64,000 nucleotides of DNA, taken from Onthophagus taurus. Lineage: Eukaryota; Arthropoda; Insecta; Coleoptera; Scarabaeidae. Of this stretch, positions 23,863 to 34,750 are shown one piece after another. The first letter of the stretch is position 1, and every line of letters begins with the position of its first letter. The stretch covers positions 64,501 to 128,500 of the forward strand of contig NC_091975.1 of NCBI RefSeq assembly GCF_036711975.1. The letters run 5' to 3'. The notes below the pieces were generated by a model. It saw only the letters and a program-made list of their open reading frames with translations, was not told the origin of the DNA and did not search any database. The position numbers and the translations under genes were made by a program.

Positions 23863-26246
23863 CTAAATAACATCGTCTTTATCTTCGGACCATTCTTCCA
23901 TCAGAGAGCTGATGGAAGAATGGTTTGGTTCGGCAGACATCAATAGTGCTATTGTTTCAGGGAGGAATGCTATGCGTGAAGGTTTCTTTATTTCTCTCAT
24001 GCAGCTAATTAGGGGGTCTGAACTTAATAAAAGTCTATTAAATACATCTAAATTACATTCCTCTCTCGAAAACTTTCTAGCGAAGTTAAGCCGATACGAT
24101 CGGAAGTGTTTGTTTCGGGCTTCTGCTGCCTCTTCCGATAGCTGGCCAATAGGAAGTAGGGAATTTTGAATTATTTGTCCACCATGCATCAATATTTTAT
24201 GCATGGTCGGAGTCATTGGGTGCCACCCATACAGTTCTATATACAATTTTGCGGTATCATATGCATATTCATCATATTTTACTTTGTCAATTTTGTGACC
24301 ACTTGATATTGTTTCTAATAGAACCTTCAATCTATAGATCAGTTCAAAGCTAATCCCTGTGATCTCAGCAGCTAATTCTGGGTTTGCAAAGAATCTCCTG
24401 CTAGTGTTGCCATCATTGGTATTGCCAAAGTTAGCCTTTGGCATATCAATGAGTAGTCCGGTTTCATTACGAAACTTCTCTTGGATTTCGGACTTTCGTT
24501 GTGCTTCCAATGCCTTTTCTTCTTCAGTTTTCCTTTCTCTATATTTCTTAACCGGTAATTTGTACGCTAGATGGATTATGCTTTCAAAAAGCCGAATTCT
24601 AGCGTGTAATACAGACAAGCCGAATTCTAAAACAGAAGGGTTTACAATGCTCCTTTTGTTCAAATCATTGAAGCTCTTCGAGGTAGCTCCACAGATGTAG
24701 CACTGAGAGGTTGATTTAGTATTTGTGGCAGCGTTACACACCTTTCCGTCGACCATTGTCATTTTTAGTGTGTGCCGGAATATAAATTCCTTGTCTTGTA
24801 ACGTGACATTGGTGTTATTCAGCAACTTTGCAGAAGCCTTCACGTAATTTATCTCGTCTTTCGTTACGTCTATAGACTCTTTCAAATACCGGAATCGGAT
24901 AGGACGACAAAATCGCGGAGAGGATGGCGTTGGATTTTGCCAAATTATTTTACTGGCTTCTTTTCCACAAACAATGCGCAAAGGTACAAGAGAACTCATA
25001 AACATATTTCCATCACATTCGGTCTCATTGTTAAAATTTTGTTTAAACCTGGATTGTTGAGAGCCATCACAACCCCATTTACAAATAATTATTAGCGATT
25101 TCCTTTCTTCTTTGCTAAGTGTAATTAGCACCTCTTCTAGAAAAATTGATAAGCGTTTCACAGTAAGGTCCATTAGGCATTGTAAGTTGCTTTCTGCACA
25201 GGTAGCCGTAATCCTTAGGGATTCTTTTGGCGGATAACATTCTTCTTTCGCCTTTAACAAAAGGTCATAGCAAGGGTAATGTTTTGGGTTTGTTGCCCTT
25301 ATTATTTCGTATTGCCGTCTAGTAAGGTCGACTTCCACGAACATCCGAAGTGCTTGCAGAGGTGTTAGCGGAAGTATCTCGTCATTCACTTTAGAGTAGG
25401 CTCTTCTATATTTACTAGCTCGTGTTGGAGAGTTTGTGATATCTTTTAGAACTTTCGAGGCATCTCTGTGTCCACTAGTTTGCAAAACCGATTGTGCAGC
25501 GTGCACAATGACTTCGTCGTCTAAAGAGGCGCGAACTTTTTCAGTTTTCCTTCGCTTGCTTCGCTCACTTAACTCTCCAAAAGGTTTGGGAGGTCGACCT
25601 TGTGGGGAAGGCGATTTTACTGGGATTTCGAACGCTCCCTCTAACCAAGATTGGTTGTTTTTAAGAAAAACACGTTCGTGTTTGTTGGCTTTCAACCATC
25701 TTTGTTTGATTTGTGATTTTACATAAGAAAATCTTTGCTTCAAACACTTTTTACCGTCTTCAGTTTCTCCATAACGAAGTATAAGATGATTTTCATAAAA
25801 ATCGAGTTTTTCACTTAAAGTTGGTAAATTTTGCGCTTGTATTTGATTAAACAAATATTTTCGAGTCACCATTTTAGTACCCGAGGCACTAAACTGACCT
25901 AATACAAAAATAAAGTTGATTTAATATCAAAAAGCACAAATATGACATTTTGCTTTCTTTCGATTCAATAGTTTAAACTGCTCTTAAATTGAAAAAGCGC
26001 GGCTTTCCGCGGCTAAATTTTTTGTCAATATATAGCTTAATATGTTAAATGTGGAGTACGAAATAAATTAGTACAAGGACGAACACTGAAGTACTTTAAA
26101 AGACCTTTTGAAAATTAATTAATACAAAAAAATAATATTTAACAGTGTCATTTTTGACAGTTAAAAAATTTATAAAGGAATATTAAAATTACGTAAATAA
26201 GTATCGAAAAATATTGTTCCTTACCTGAATTATCGCAATCCATCAT
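23863..26246 (-). CDS. RAG1/Transib-like transposase-derived protein
   Basis: Two exons: 26225-26246 (MMDCDNS) and 23863-25898, joined in phase 1, giving 685 residues with no internal stop. The C-terminal two thirds follow the RAG1 core: CDG at about 284-286 (first catalytic Asp), NPTPSSPRFCRPIRFRYL matching the RAG1 segment after it, a zinc-type CYICGATS, NFGNTNDGNTSRRFF, and MHKILMHGG through LPIGQLSEEAAEARNKHFR, matching RAG1 HK-x-L-x-H and the region of its catalytic Glu. In my by-eye alignment the second catalytic Asp falls on Arg in LSVLHARIRLFE. GRPPK near residue 108 resembles an AT-hook. No Transib-type terminal inverted repeats were seen in the flanks. It may be a domesticated gene or an immobile family member. 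It lies between the unknown gene and NUBPL. Confidence 0.8.
23890..23923. repeat. Perfect 15-bp hairpin in 3' end of the RAG1-like CDS
   Basis: CCATTCTTCCATCAG at 23890-23904, loop AGAG, and the exact complement at 23909-23923. It encodes the tail around SSLMEEW on the minus strand. Confidence 0.9.
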
Positions 26247-26946
26247 TGTCACTTAAAAACAATCTGAATGAAAATAATGATGCACTTTAGAAAAGTTGCA
26301 AGTTTGCAAACGCCGAGAACAGATAAGTACACGTTAAGTAACTATCGAATTCCGACTACCTGACAATTAACTATCGCGCATCGATGAGGGGTGGGAGGGG
26401 TGTCATATTATTCCTAGAAGTGTGTACTAACTCAAGTAATTGTTAATTTAATGATATACTGTTTTTTAAAAATTGACTTTTGGCCGCTTAAATCTGTAAA
26501 ATCTATGTATGTGCGACGTTCTCAGGTTTCCTGACAGGCCATGCGCCCCTAAAAAAAACGACGACGTACCGTGTAATTCCCTTACCAGTGGCCGCCTAAG
26601 ACAAAATTTTCCGACATAAAGGAATAAAGACCATGGAGCAATATTAAGGTTCATTAAGGACCTACATTTGTCCTTAACTTTTGGACGGCTAAAGTTATAA
26701 TAAATGTTATAGGTCGTGGTGAGAAGAGGGGCCGCTCCCCTCCCAGTCCCGCATAAATAATAATGAAATTTCCTTTAGTAATGCCAATTATACCATGAAG
26801 TTTTCTTTTGCAATGTCAATTACACTGTGAAGGAATGTTAGGTAACTTTTGTTTACAAATATTACTTATACCATCGAGTTTTCTTTGGTAATATCAGAAA
26901 AACTACCGACGTATATCTGATCAATAAAAAATATACTCAAAAAAAT
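26247..26946. other. Intergenic region between RAG1-like gene and NUBPL
   Basis: No gene seen. From about 26766 to 26900 a degenerate motif (TTTCCTTTAGTAATGCCAAT, then ATACCATGAAG) occurs three times. GTCC/CCGC-rich words at 26470-26700 suggest remains of an old mobile element, but no terminal repeats were identified. Confidence 0.35.
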
Positions 26947-28039
26947 TTAAGTACTTTTATTATCACAAAACCTTATTATAACATCCCCCAACTTAAAATA
27001 TTCCAAACTTACCCCACATTTTGGTTTTCCAATAACAATAGGAACTCCATTATCTGAACCACTAGAAATTTCCTTTTCCAAAGGTACTCTAGCCACTAAA
27101 TCGATTCCCATCGATTCCGAAAATTGTTGTGAAGCATTTCCGAAAAGTTGAACATCGTTTAAACACGCCGGACACTTGACCGAGCTCATATTTTCTACTA
27201 TTCCAACAACTGGAACTTTTAATTTCTCGTACATAACCGCACCGCGCTTTGTTACTTCTACAGCGGCTGTTTGGGGTGTTGTAACAAGTAAAGCTCCTGT
27301 TATTGGTAAATTTTGAGCTAGAGATAAATGGGTGTCACCCGTACCCGGGGGAGTATCAACTATTAAATAATCGATTTGGCCCCAAGCTACTTGACGCATT
27401 AATTTTTGGAGTGCTTGCATTACCATTAGACCTCTCCAAACTACAGGGGCGCCTTCGGAAATTAAGAAACCCATAGACATACTAAAAAAATAAAAATTAA
27501 GAAAGAATATATCATTTAACAACTTTTTTGAAACCATTTTACACCATAATTTTCTAAAGGTTCCATTAAATTATGATCGTTTAATAAGGGAGTATCATGT
27601 AAATTCATCATTAATGGTATTGTTGGACCAAAAACATCGGCATCTAATAAACCAACTTGTTTTTGTGGATTTTGTGCTTTTATACCAACAGCTAAATTAA
27701 CTAAAACAGGAGTTTTAGGATAAATTACAAAATCTTTTTAATAAAATTTCATTTTCAAATACCCGATGTTGTACTTTTTCCAACACCTCCTTTCCCTGAA
27801 GACACCACAATTATATTTTTAACACCTGGAATCGGTTTTTGCTTTGGTAAACCTTTTGACATCACCTCAGCACGTTTCTTAGCTATCTCCTCGTCATTTC
27901 GCGGTTTTATTTTGGTTGAAAAAGGTCTGAAAGTATCCTGGAAAAATTATGTGAGGTTATGTTATATTAAAACGACAAGACGGGTTACTTTTGGATTAAA
28001 CTTCTTTAATATATTTATATAACGAGTTAGAATAACCAT
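26947..28039 (-). CDS. Nubpl: Iron-sulfur protein NUBPL (Ind1, complex I assembly)
   Basis: Mitochondrial Mrp/NBP35-family P-loop ATPase that delivers Fe-S clusters to respiratory complex I. Four exons: 27989-28039, 27763-27937, 27535-27700, 26947-27481; the frame closes at 308 residues, close to the human length. Seen in order: short mitochondrial-type leader, [17 protein letters not shown], the deviant Walker [61 protein letters not shown], and the cluster-binding CPAC pair in KCPACLND. The exon 3 donor (GTTTCA) is weak but restores NYGVKCMSMGF, which fits the family well. Head-to-head with SMG7. Confidence 0.93.
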
Positions 28040-28313
28040 ATTATCACCTATATGTTAATTTAATTGTGTTTAAGATGATATTTATTGGTTTTTAAGACCT
28101 AACCTTAAAATTATAAATCTGTGACATCTGTCAAACCTAAAAAAAGCAAAGTGTAAAATAGTGAATAATTTCCTTAAAATTACAATTTTTTACTTTTATA
28201 CTTGATACATGACTTGGGAATGGTGTGATGATAAAATTTATTGATAAAAAGTCAATAATAAATTATTGATAATAAAAATTATTTAACATAACCTCACCTA
28301 ACCTATAAAAGAA
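28040..28313. promoter_or_regulatory. Probable bidirectional promoter, NUBPL / SMG7
   Basis: Only 274 bases separate the divergent start codons of NUBPL and SMG7, so the leaders and core promoters must share this segment. No canonical TATA box was identified. Confidence 0.55.
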
Positions 28314-31300
28314 ATGGGTTGTAAGGCTGCGATGCAAGTTTTAAAGTAAGTTTATGGTAATTTATTTAAAATGATTAAAATTGATTAATTTATTGATTAA
28401 GGCAAGCAGATGTTTTAAAAGCCAAATTAAGCAAATCGGGCGATTTATTAAATGACTCTGAAATATGGACGAATCAACAACAACTTCAAACGATTTATCA
28501 CCAAGTTTTAGTCCTAGACTTGGAATACGCCCTCGATAAAAAAGTTGAGCAGGAACTGTGGACGTTGGGCTTTAAAAACCACATTTCAACCTTACAAGAA
28601 ATGGCTAAAGATAAGAAAAATCCAAAACGACAAGATTCGCAAGCTTTGTTATCATGGTGTTTAGAAGCCGCCTCTGGATTTTACTTGACTTTATTACATG
28701 AATTGTGTACCACCTTCGATCTTGATTTACCGTTTAGACGAAATGGGGTTGTTTACGGACAATTAAAATCTAATAATAACTGCGAACAGGTTATTGTACC
28801 GCAATCATCTTCTTGTCTTTATATTTGTCAGTATTGTTTAGTGCATTTAGGTGATATTGCAAGATATAGGAATCAAAGATATCAAGCGGAGAGTTTTTAT
28901 AAGTAAGAAGGATGATTTTAAATTTAATAAAGTAAATGTTGTTTTTTAAGGCAGGCCATTGTTGTGTCTCCGACGAGTGGACAACCTTATAATCAATTAG
29001 CTTTGTTAGAAGCAAGCCAATCAGATCGTTTATCAACGGTTTTTCATTATGTTAGAGCAATCGCTGTTAAAAATCCTTTTCCAGTATCTGCAACGAATTT
29101 ATCAACAACTTTATCATCAGCGATGGATAAGGATGAGTATGATTTAGATATTTTGTCCACAACTACCTTATAATATACATACACCTTATGACATATTAAT
29201 AATAATTATTTCAAACGACAAATTTAAAAAAAAAAGGCAATTTCATTGAATTTTTTAGGACTTTCTAAAGATTTGACATTAAAAAAACGTAAACAAATTT
29301 CTTTTTTCGGATGATTTAAGCATAAATTAATTTTCGTAAAAAAAAAACATGACGTTTCGTAAAATTGACGTTTCATTTTGACAAATTGTTGTGCAGTTGG
29401 TAATATTGAATTTGTGTCACATTGACGTTTAAACTTTATTCAAAAATGTATTTAAAAAAATAAATTTATGGAATCAATTTCAAAAGTAGTCGTGGACAAA
29501 GTGTAATAACCTTAGTGAATAATAGCCCTCATAATATGCTCGTATAATAATATACTATTTAATGAATTCGTTTTAATTATTTTTATTTGTAGGCCTCTCG
29601 TTGAAATCCAAACGAAAATGTCTGCTAACAAATTATTAAGAACCTTTTTACACACTCACGGATTATTAAACAGCGCAATTGATTTGAAACAAGCCGAAGT
29701 CGGGGTTAAAAGCATAAACGCAACTTTGACCGCTTTGGTAGCGACCCAAAGTTTTTCAGCGGATAAATTAATTAAAATGACGGTGATTAATATGTATGCG
29801 TTATGGAAAATCGTGGGGGTTAATTTAAAAAATAATGAATTAACCGGAGATGAAATCAAAGTTCGTGAATTAATTTTGGATTTAATCGCTGGATCTTTAA
29901 GCGCATTTTTACTACCCATTTATACATTGAAGAATGACGACACTTTATTAGATTATTACGCAATGCCTGCAAGTAATTAATTAGTTTAAAAATCGTCGTT
30001 TTTGTGTTTATTTTGTTTTTTTGTAGTTAGATTGATTTGTTGTTGGATTGAAGAAGATCCCAACGTTTTAAATGAATCAGTTTTTACGAGTAGATTGCAA
30101 ATTTGGCCTGGATTTTGCAAGCTTTTAAATGACGTTCAAGAACATTTAAAAGATTTTAAATATGAGATGTGCAAAGAAGTGGCTCTTTGCGAAGATAAAG
30201 AATTACAAGGCTTTTTGCCGCTAACGGAAGCTTTTAAAGGCTTAAATTTTAAGCTGGAAGCTTCGGAAGGGGATCAAAAATTGATTCGTGTTCAACGATT
30301 AATTAATTTCGGGGTTGTGTTAACTAAAATCGAATCAAACCAACGATTAATTATTTGGTGAATTCATTTTTTTTATGTTATGAATCTAATTAAATTTTAC
30401 TTAATTTTTTAGTGTTAAAAATGGTGATTTTAAACCTGGGTGTATTCAACCGGATCCAACGGATCAACTTTTAGAATTAATGAAATCTGTGAATGTTTTG
30501 GAAGTTCAAGAGGTAAAAAAAATTAAAGGGGAGAAACGAACTGGTATTTTAAAACCTCAAGGTTCTTTGGAACGCTCGAGAGAGGAAAGGGAGCAACAAC
30601 AAAGTGAATTACAAAATCAGGCTGCGTCGAAAAATCGAGTTGATAATGCAAAGTTGAAAAGGGTTAAACAAAACGTCGCTTTGCAGTCGATTTTTAAAAA
30701 GATCGAAGAAAACAAGCAGGTTAAATTTAGCGAGGAGACGACGATTGATAAAGAAATGAAAGAAAAAGAAGTTGAGAAGCCGAAACACATTAATAAAAAT
30801 TTAGGGGTGCAAAATCAACACAATAATGCAACGAATCAGTATCGGACGCAAACTTTTAATCAAAATCACCCTGGGTTATCAAGCAATCTCCACCAAGACT
30901 TCTTTAACAAAGTTAACATAAACGAAAATATGTATTTTTCTAACCTACAAAAAGATAGTAAAATCCCACCTAATTTGCAATTCCCCCATCCGCCTCCTCC
31001 CATTCAACAACCCCCAAATCATTCTCAGAACCTCCAACAAAATCCGCCACAAATAAATTATTCAATCCCGAAACCACCACCGAATTACCAACAACCCCCA
31101 ATGATGCTCCCGAATTTACCCCCATTTCAAAATTTGCATGGTTCGGGGTATAGAAATTGGACGAATGATGAACGAGGACCACCACCACCACCACCGCAAC
31201 AACCTCAACCGCAAAATTGGTGGTCAAATCAACAACCCCCAAAAGAATTTCAACAAAGGGATCAATTTGGTAATGTTCCGCCATATTTTCAACAAAAACG

Positions 31301-31778
31301 AATGGAATTTAATCACCAAGGGCAGCAACAAAGCGGGATGTTTATGGGGGGCTGGAATGGGGGGAGAAATCCCCCCCAATTAATGGGATATCCACCGGGC
31401 CAAGGCATGTCAATGCGACAAGCAATGTTAAACGAAGCTAAACACATGGGATCACCAAATAATGTAGGTTCTTTACATTTTATAATTTAATTAAAAAAAA
31501 TCGATACTTTAAAAATTTGTAGTGCTTCATTAAAATCTTTTTATTTTTAGATGCAAAAGCCAAATGATGCTCAACCACAACCATCGCAAAATCCAGCACC
31601 CGGATATTCTTTATTTGATCCAAATTGGAACCCAACGTCTTTAACTCACTTAAGGACGCAAGATATTTCCCAAAATAGACCTCCAACACAACATCCTTCG
31701 TTATTTTCAGGCCCCCCACATAATTCTTTGCTGCAATTGTTGGAGCAACAAAATAAGTATCAAAAACCAGATAAATAA
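28314..31778 (+). CDS. Smg7: Nonsense-mediated mRNA decay factor SMG7 (EST1C)
   Basis: Adaptor that binds phosphorylated UPF1 through a 14-3-3-like TPR domain and recruits decay enzymes. Seven exons: 28314-28345, 28402-28902, 28951-29136, 29593-29972, 30027-30357, 30413-31463, 31551-31778; phases close at 902 residues. The N-terminal 14-3-3/TPR region is clear (LEYALDKKVEQELW, LEAASGFYLTLLHELCT, YICQYCLVHLGDIARYRNQ, SGQPYNQLALLEASQSD), followed by the helical hairpin domain (IWPGFCKLLNDV, ELQGFLPLTEAFKGLNF) and a low-complexity Pro/Gln/Asn-rich tail as in vertebrate SMG7. The exon 3 donor (GTATGA) is chosen because reading on gives a stop after a few non-homologous residues. Intron 3 carries a dispersed repeat. 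Confidence 0.95.
29323..29501 (-). repeat. Dispersed short repeat, copy B (SMG7 intron 3)
   Basis: Inverted relative to copy A at 19802-19990. Its complement starts CTTTGTCCACGACTACTTTT and ends ACGAAAATTAATTTAT. The body includes GTTTAAACGTCAA(T)TGTGAC and GACGTTTCGT motifs. Confidence 0.8.
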
Positions 31779-32113
31779 ATGAAAAAACAAAATCAACTTT
31801 TCTACTAACTATATTTAATCGAAAATAAACATTTTGTAAATACACTAGAAACGCGTTTCCTTTTTGAAGAAACTCCCGAAATTATTGTTAAATTGAAAAA
31901 AATTATTATACACTCAAACAGGGTAGTAATTATTTATCTTTTGAAATTCTGCATTCATGCTGACAACGTACCGCTAACAATTAACATAATAAACCATAAA
32001 TTAACTAAAATACCAATTTTTTCGCTTTATTTCACCAATATCGAACAATTAAATGGGTGCTTTGTGTTTTTTTTTTAATAAACGGGGCTTGGGGACACAA
32101 AACGCAATAAAAG
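31779..32113. other. Convergent 3' flanks of SMG7 and casein kinase II beta
   Basis: No gene seen. AT-rich, with AATAAA-type words on both strands, consistent with the two 3' UTRs. Confidence 0.5.
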
Positions 32114-33021
32114 TTAACGTTTCCCGTTGTTATAATTTAGCGTTCTGAGCGGGGCTTTAAATGTGGACGCTGCCTGTTGTTGTAATTGATATGCTAACGG
32201 GTGAATTTTAAATCCAAATAATCTAAAAGAAAAAAAGGAAATTGTTGTGCAATTATTTTTGGAAAACGTTTTTATGCTTACCTTGGTACAAACTGATTTG
32301 TTGCACGTTTTGGTCTATACTCAGGATGCACCATAAATAGCATATGTGGAAAACCAGTTCCAAAATATGCTCCATCTGTATGATGATGACGTGAAGACTT
32401 TGGTGTGTAAACGTCCATGCATTTTGGACAATATGATTTTACCATCGCTTCTCCAGGTACATCAGATAAACCTAATAATAAAAATGTAATTAATAATTAA
32501 TTATTAAGTAGAAATAAAAGGTTACCTAAAGGTAGCATAGGCTGAGATTCGCAATAAACCCTTGGACAATGACCAAAATCACCGGATTGGTACTTTTCAA
32601 TCATTTGGGCAATTCCACGATTTGTAAGTATATATCTAGCATGGATTAAACCATAAAGCATCTCAGCTGCTTGCTCTATCAGGTCTGACTGGTTCGGATT
32701 ATCATCTAATTCATCATCTAAGATTAAAAAATGAATGTGACTCATTAAAACATATTTTGCATCTTTTTATTACCTGGTTCTAAATCTAATATCATATCCA
32801 AAGCTTGTCTATAATGGGGAACTTGTTCGTTTAATCCGGTCAAATTGAATTTATCTTGTATGTAATCCTCGTCAACCTAAGTAAAGAATTTTTTTTAATT
32901 TCCCTCCACGTTTCAAGTTTAAACCAGTAACAAAAAATTAGTAGGTTACCTCACAAAAAAATTCATTGCCCCTCAAACCGCAGAACCACGAGATCCAGGA
33001 AACCTCCTCTGAGCTGCTCAT
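32114..33021 (-). CDS. CkIIbeta: Casein kinase II regulatory subunit beta
   Basis: Regulatory dimer of protein kinase CK2. Five exons: 32950-33021, 32774-32876, 32526-32717, 32282-32471, 32114-32222; the frame closes at 221 residues. Sequence is nearly identical to animal CK2 beta: [20 protein letters not shown] with the autophosphorylation Ser cluster, the acidic loop [12 protein letters not shown], and the zinc-finger cysteines CPRVYC and [20 protein letters not shown]. The short C-terminal tail after FKAPLRTLN is lineage-specific. Confidence 0.98.
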
Positions 33022-34750
33022 TTTCCTACGAACCGACAAATTTACATCAAAACAGAACAATTTTTCGTAATGGTGGGTGTAGGGACCGCGTACAACTCGG
33101 ACGTTCGCTGACGTTTTCACGCGGCGCTAATGCTTTTTGAACGTCGCCTGTCGAACCGTTATCTTTCCAACTCGCGTCGCGACGCCCTCACGTTGTTTTG
33201 CGCCCCCGGAAACCAACGTAAACGGTCGGAAAATTACCTTTTAGTACCCTGAAGAGCCACGCTTACTACTTCATCTACACGAAGGGGACCGATACTGGCG
33301 ACATCTATTGGTGTTGTAATTAAATGTCACTATCAATAATTCTTTCTTTAATTTAAAATTAATTAATATTTACCCTTTTTTTATTAATTTTTATTTAATT
33401 TTAATTATTAAAAAAACTTAATAATTAAAGTATTTTGCAGTATTTTCTTAATTCAAATATAATATTGATGTTTTTGTGTATCCCCGAATGAGGGCGCTTT
33501 TTAACATGTCAAAATTCAAATTTAAAAGATTCTTGTGTAAATAATTATAGATGATTTAATTATTTAATAATTTTTATTAAATAATTGTATTTTATTTAGA
33601 AAATACATACCCAAGTATATCAGTGAATGGGAACGTCATATTCACTCACAGTAACAACTAAAACGAACTGAGAATATTTATAAAGTGCCCTCCTACACCG
33701 TCCTTGCCAAAAAAACGTTTTGGTTTAGAGTTGGGTTGGATTTATTTTTGATTTTGTCGTCATAGTTTTGGTCTTCTTAAATCTACTTAAACCATTTTTT
33801 TAAGAATAAAGAGGTAGATAATTTGCAATTGAATAAAACTTCTTTATTAACAGAACTTTCTATTATTGTTTTCTTTTTTTAATTAATAACACTACAGCAC
33901 CCCAAATAAACGAAAAACTAAACGAATTTTGATTTCTAATGAATTTTTATCTTTTCTATTTAACGATAATACGAAAACATAACATTAAATTTCTAAACGA
34001 GATATTGGTAAAATTTCTGTCGACATTTTTAATTAAAAATGAAAAAAAAAAACTATTCTTTTATTTACTTTAATTAGATAATAAAATTTAAATTATACAA
34101 TTTCATGAATTATTTTAATTTCTTGGTTTTTTTTAACTTTCATTTAGACTTTATTCTTTGTGTTACCACAACAGCAATATTACCAATATAATTAGACAAA
34201 AAGAAAAAAATCAAAAAAAAAAAAAAAAATACATGATAAAGAAAAAGAATTACACATCATATTGTAGAGTAGTAGTTAATTAGCAAACCTCGAGAGGCGC
34301 GGGAAAAAAATTATAATAGTGAAAAGTTACAATCGTCTCGTTGAAAAAAAAACCATTTCGGTTATTTTCATCCAGTCGCAGTCACGGTGTTGTTGATTTT
34401 TTTATTTTTTTTATTACCCCTTTTATGTCGCCTTAAGAAAATAAGAGATAAATGCGACAACTTTCATCAGTGGTACCCTTACGTTGACCGCGATCGAGTC
34501 CATGTGCTTTTATTTATTTTTTTAAATTTATTTTTTTTTTAGTTATTTAGCCAGCCGCTCGGCGCGTCTCTGCTGCTTGTTTTTTTATTGCTGCTTTTAC
34601 TGCTGCTGCTGTGTACTGACAATTTCACGTTCGGCGACTTATGACATTCACTTGCAAATTTTTTGATTCGATCGATTTATGACACTCGACACTCTGCTGC
34701 TGCTGCTCGGTGGCGCATCGCTCCCGCGATGTTGCGACCCGCGCGCCCCC
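33022..34750. other. Intergenic region and probable UPF1 3' UTR
   Basis: The first 250 bases beside the CK2 beta start are GC-richer (promoter/leader). The remainder is AT-rich. Near the UPF1 stop, 34560-34710, there are CTG/GCT triplet runs and T-rich tracts, probably UPF1 3' UTR. No further gene was recognised. Confidence 0.45.

Noticed and set aside
30970-31284. Minus-strand Val-rich frame and a His-rich plus frame in SMG7
   Set aside because: Off-frame readings of the Pro/Gln-rich SMG7 tail.
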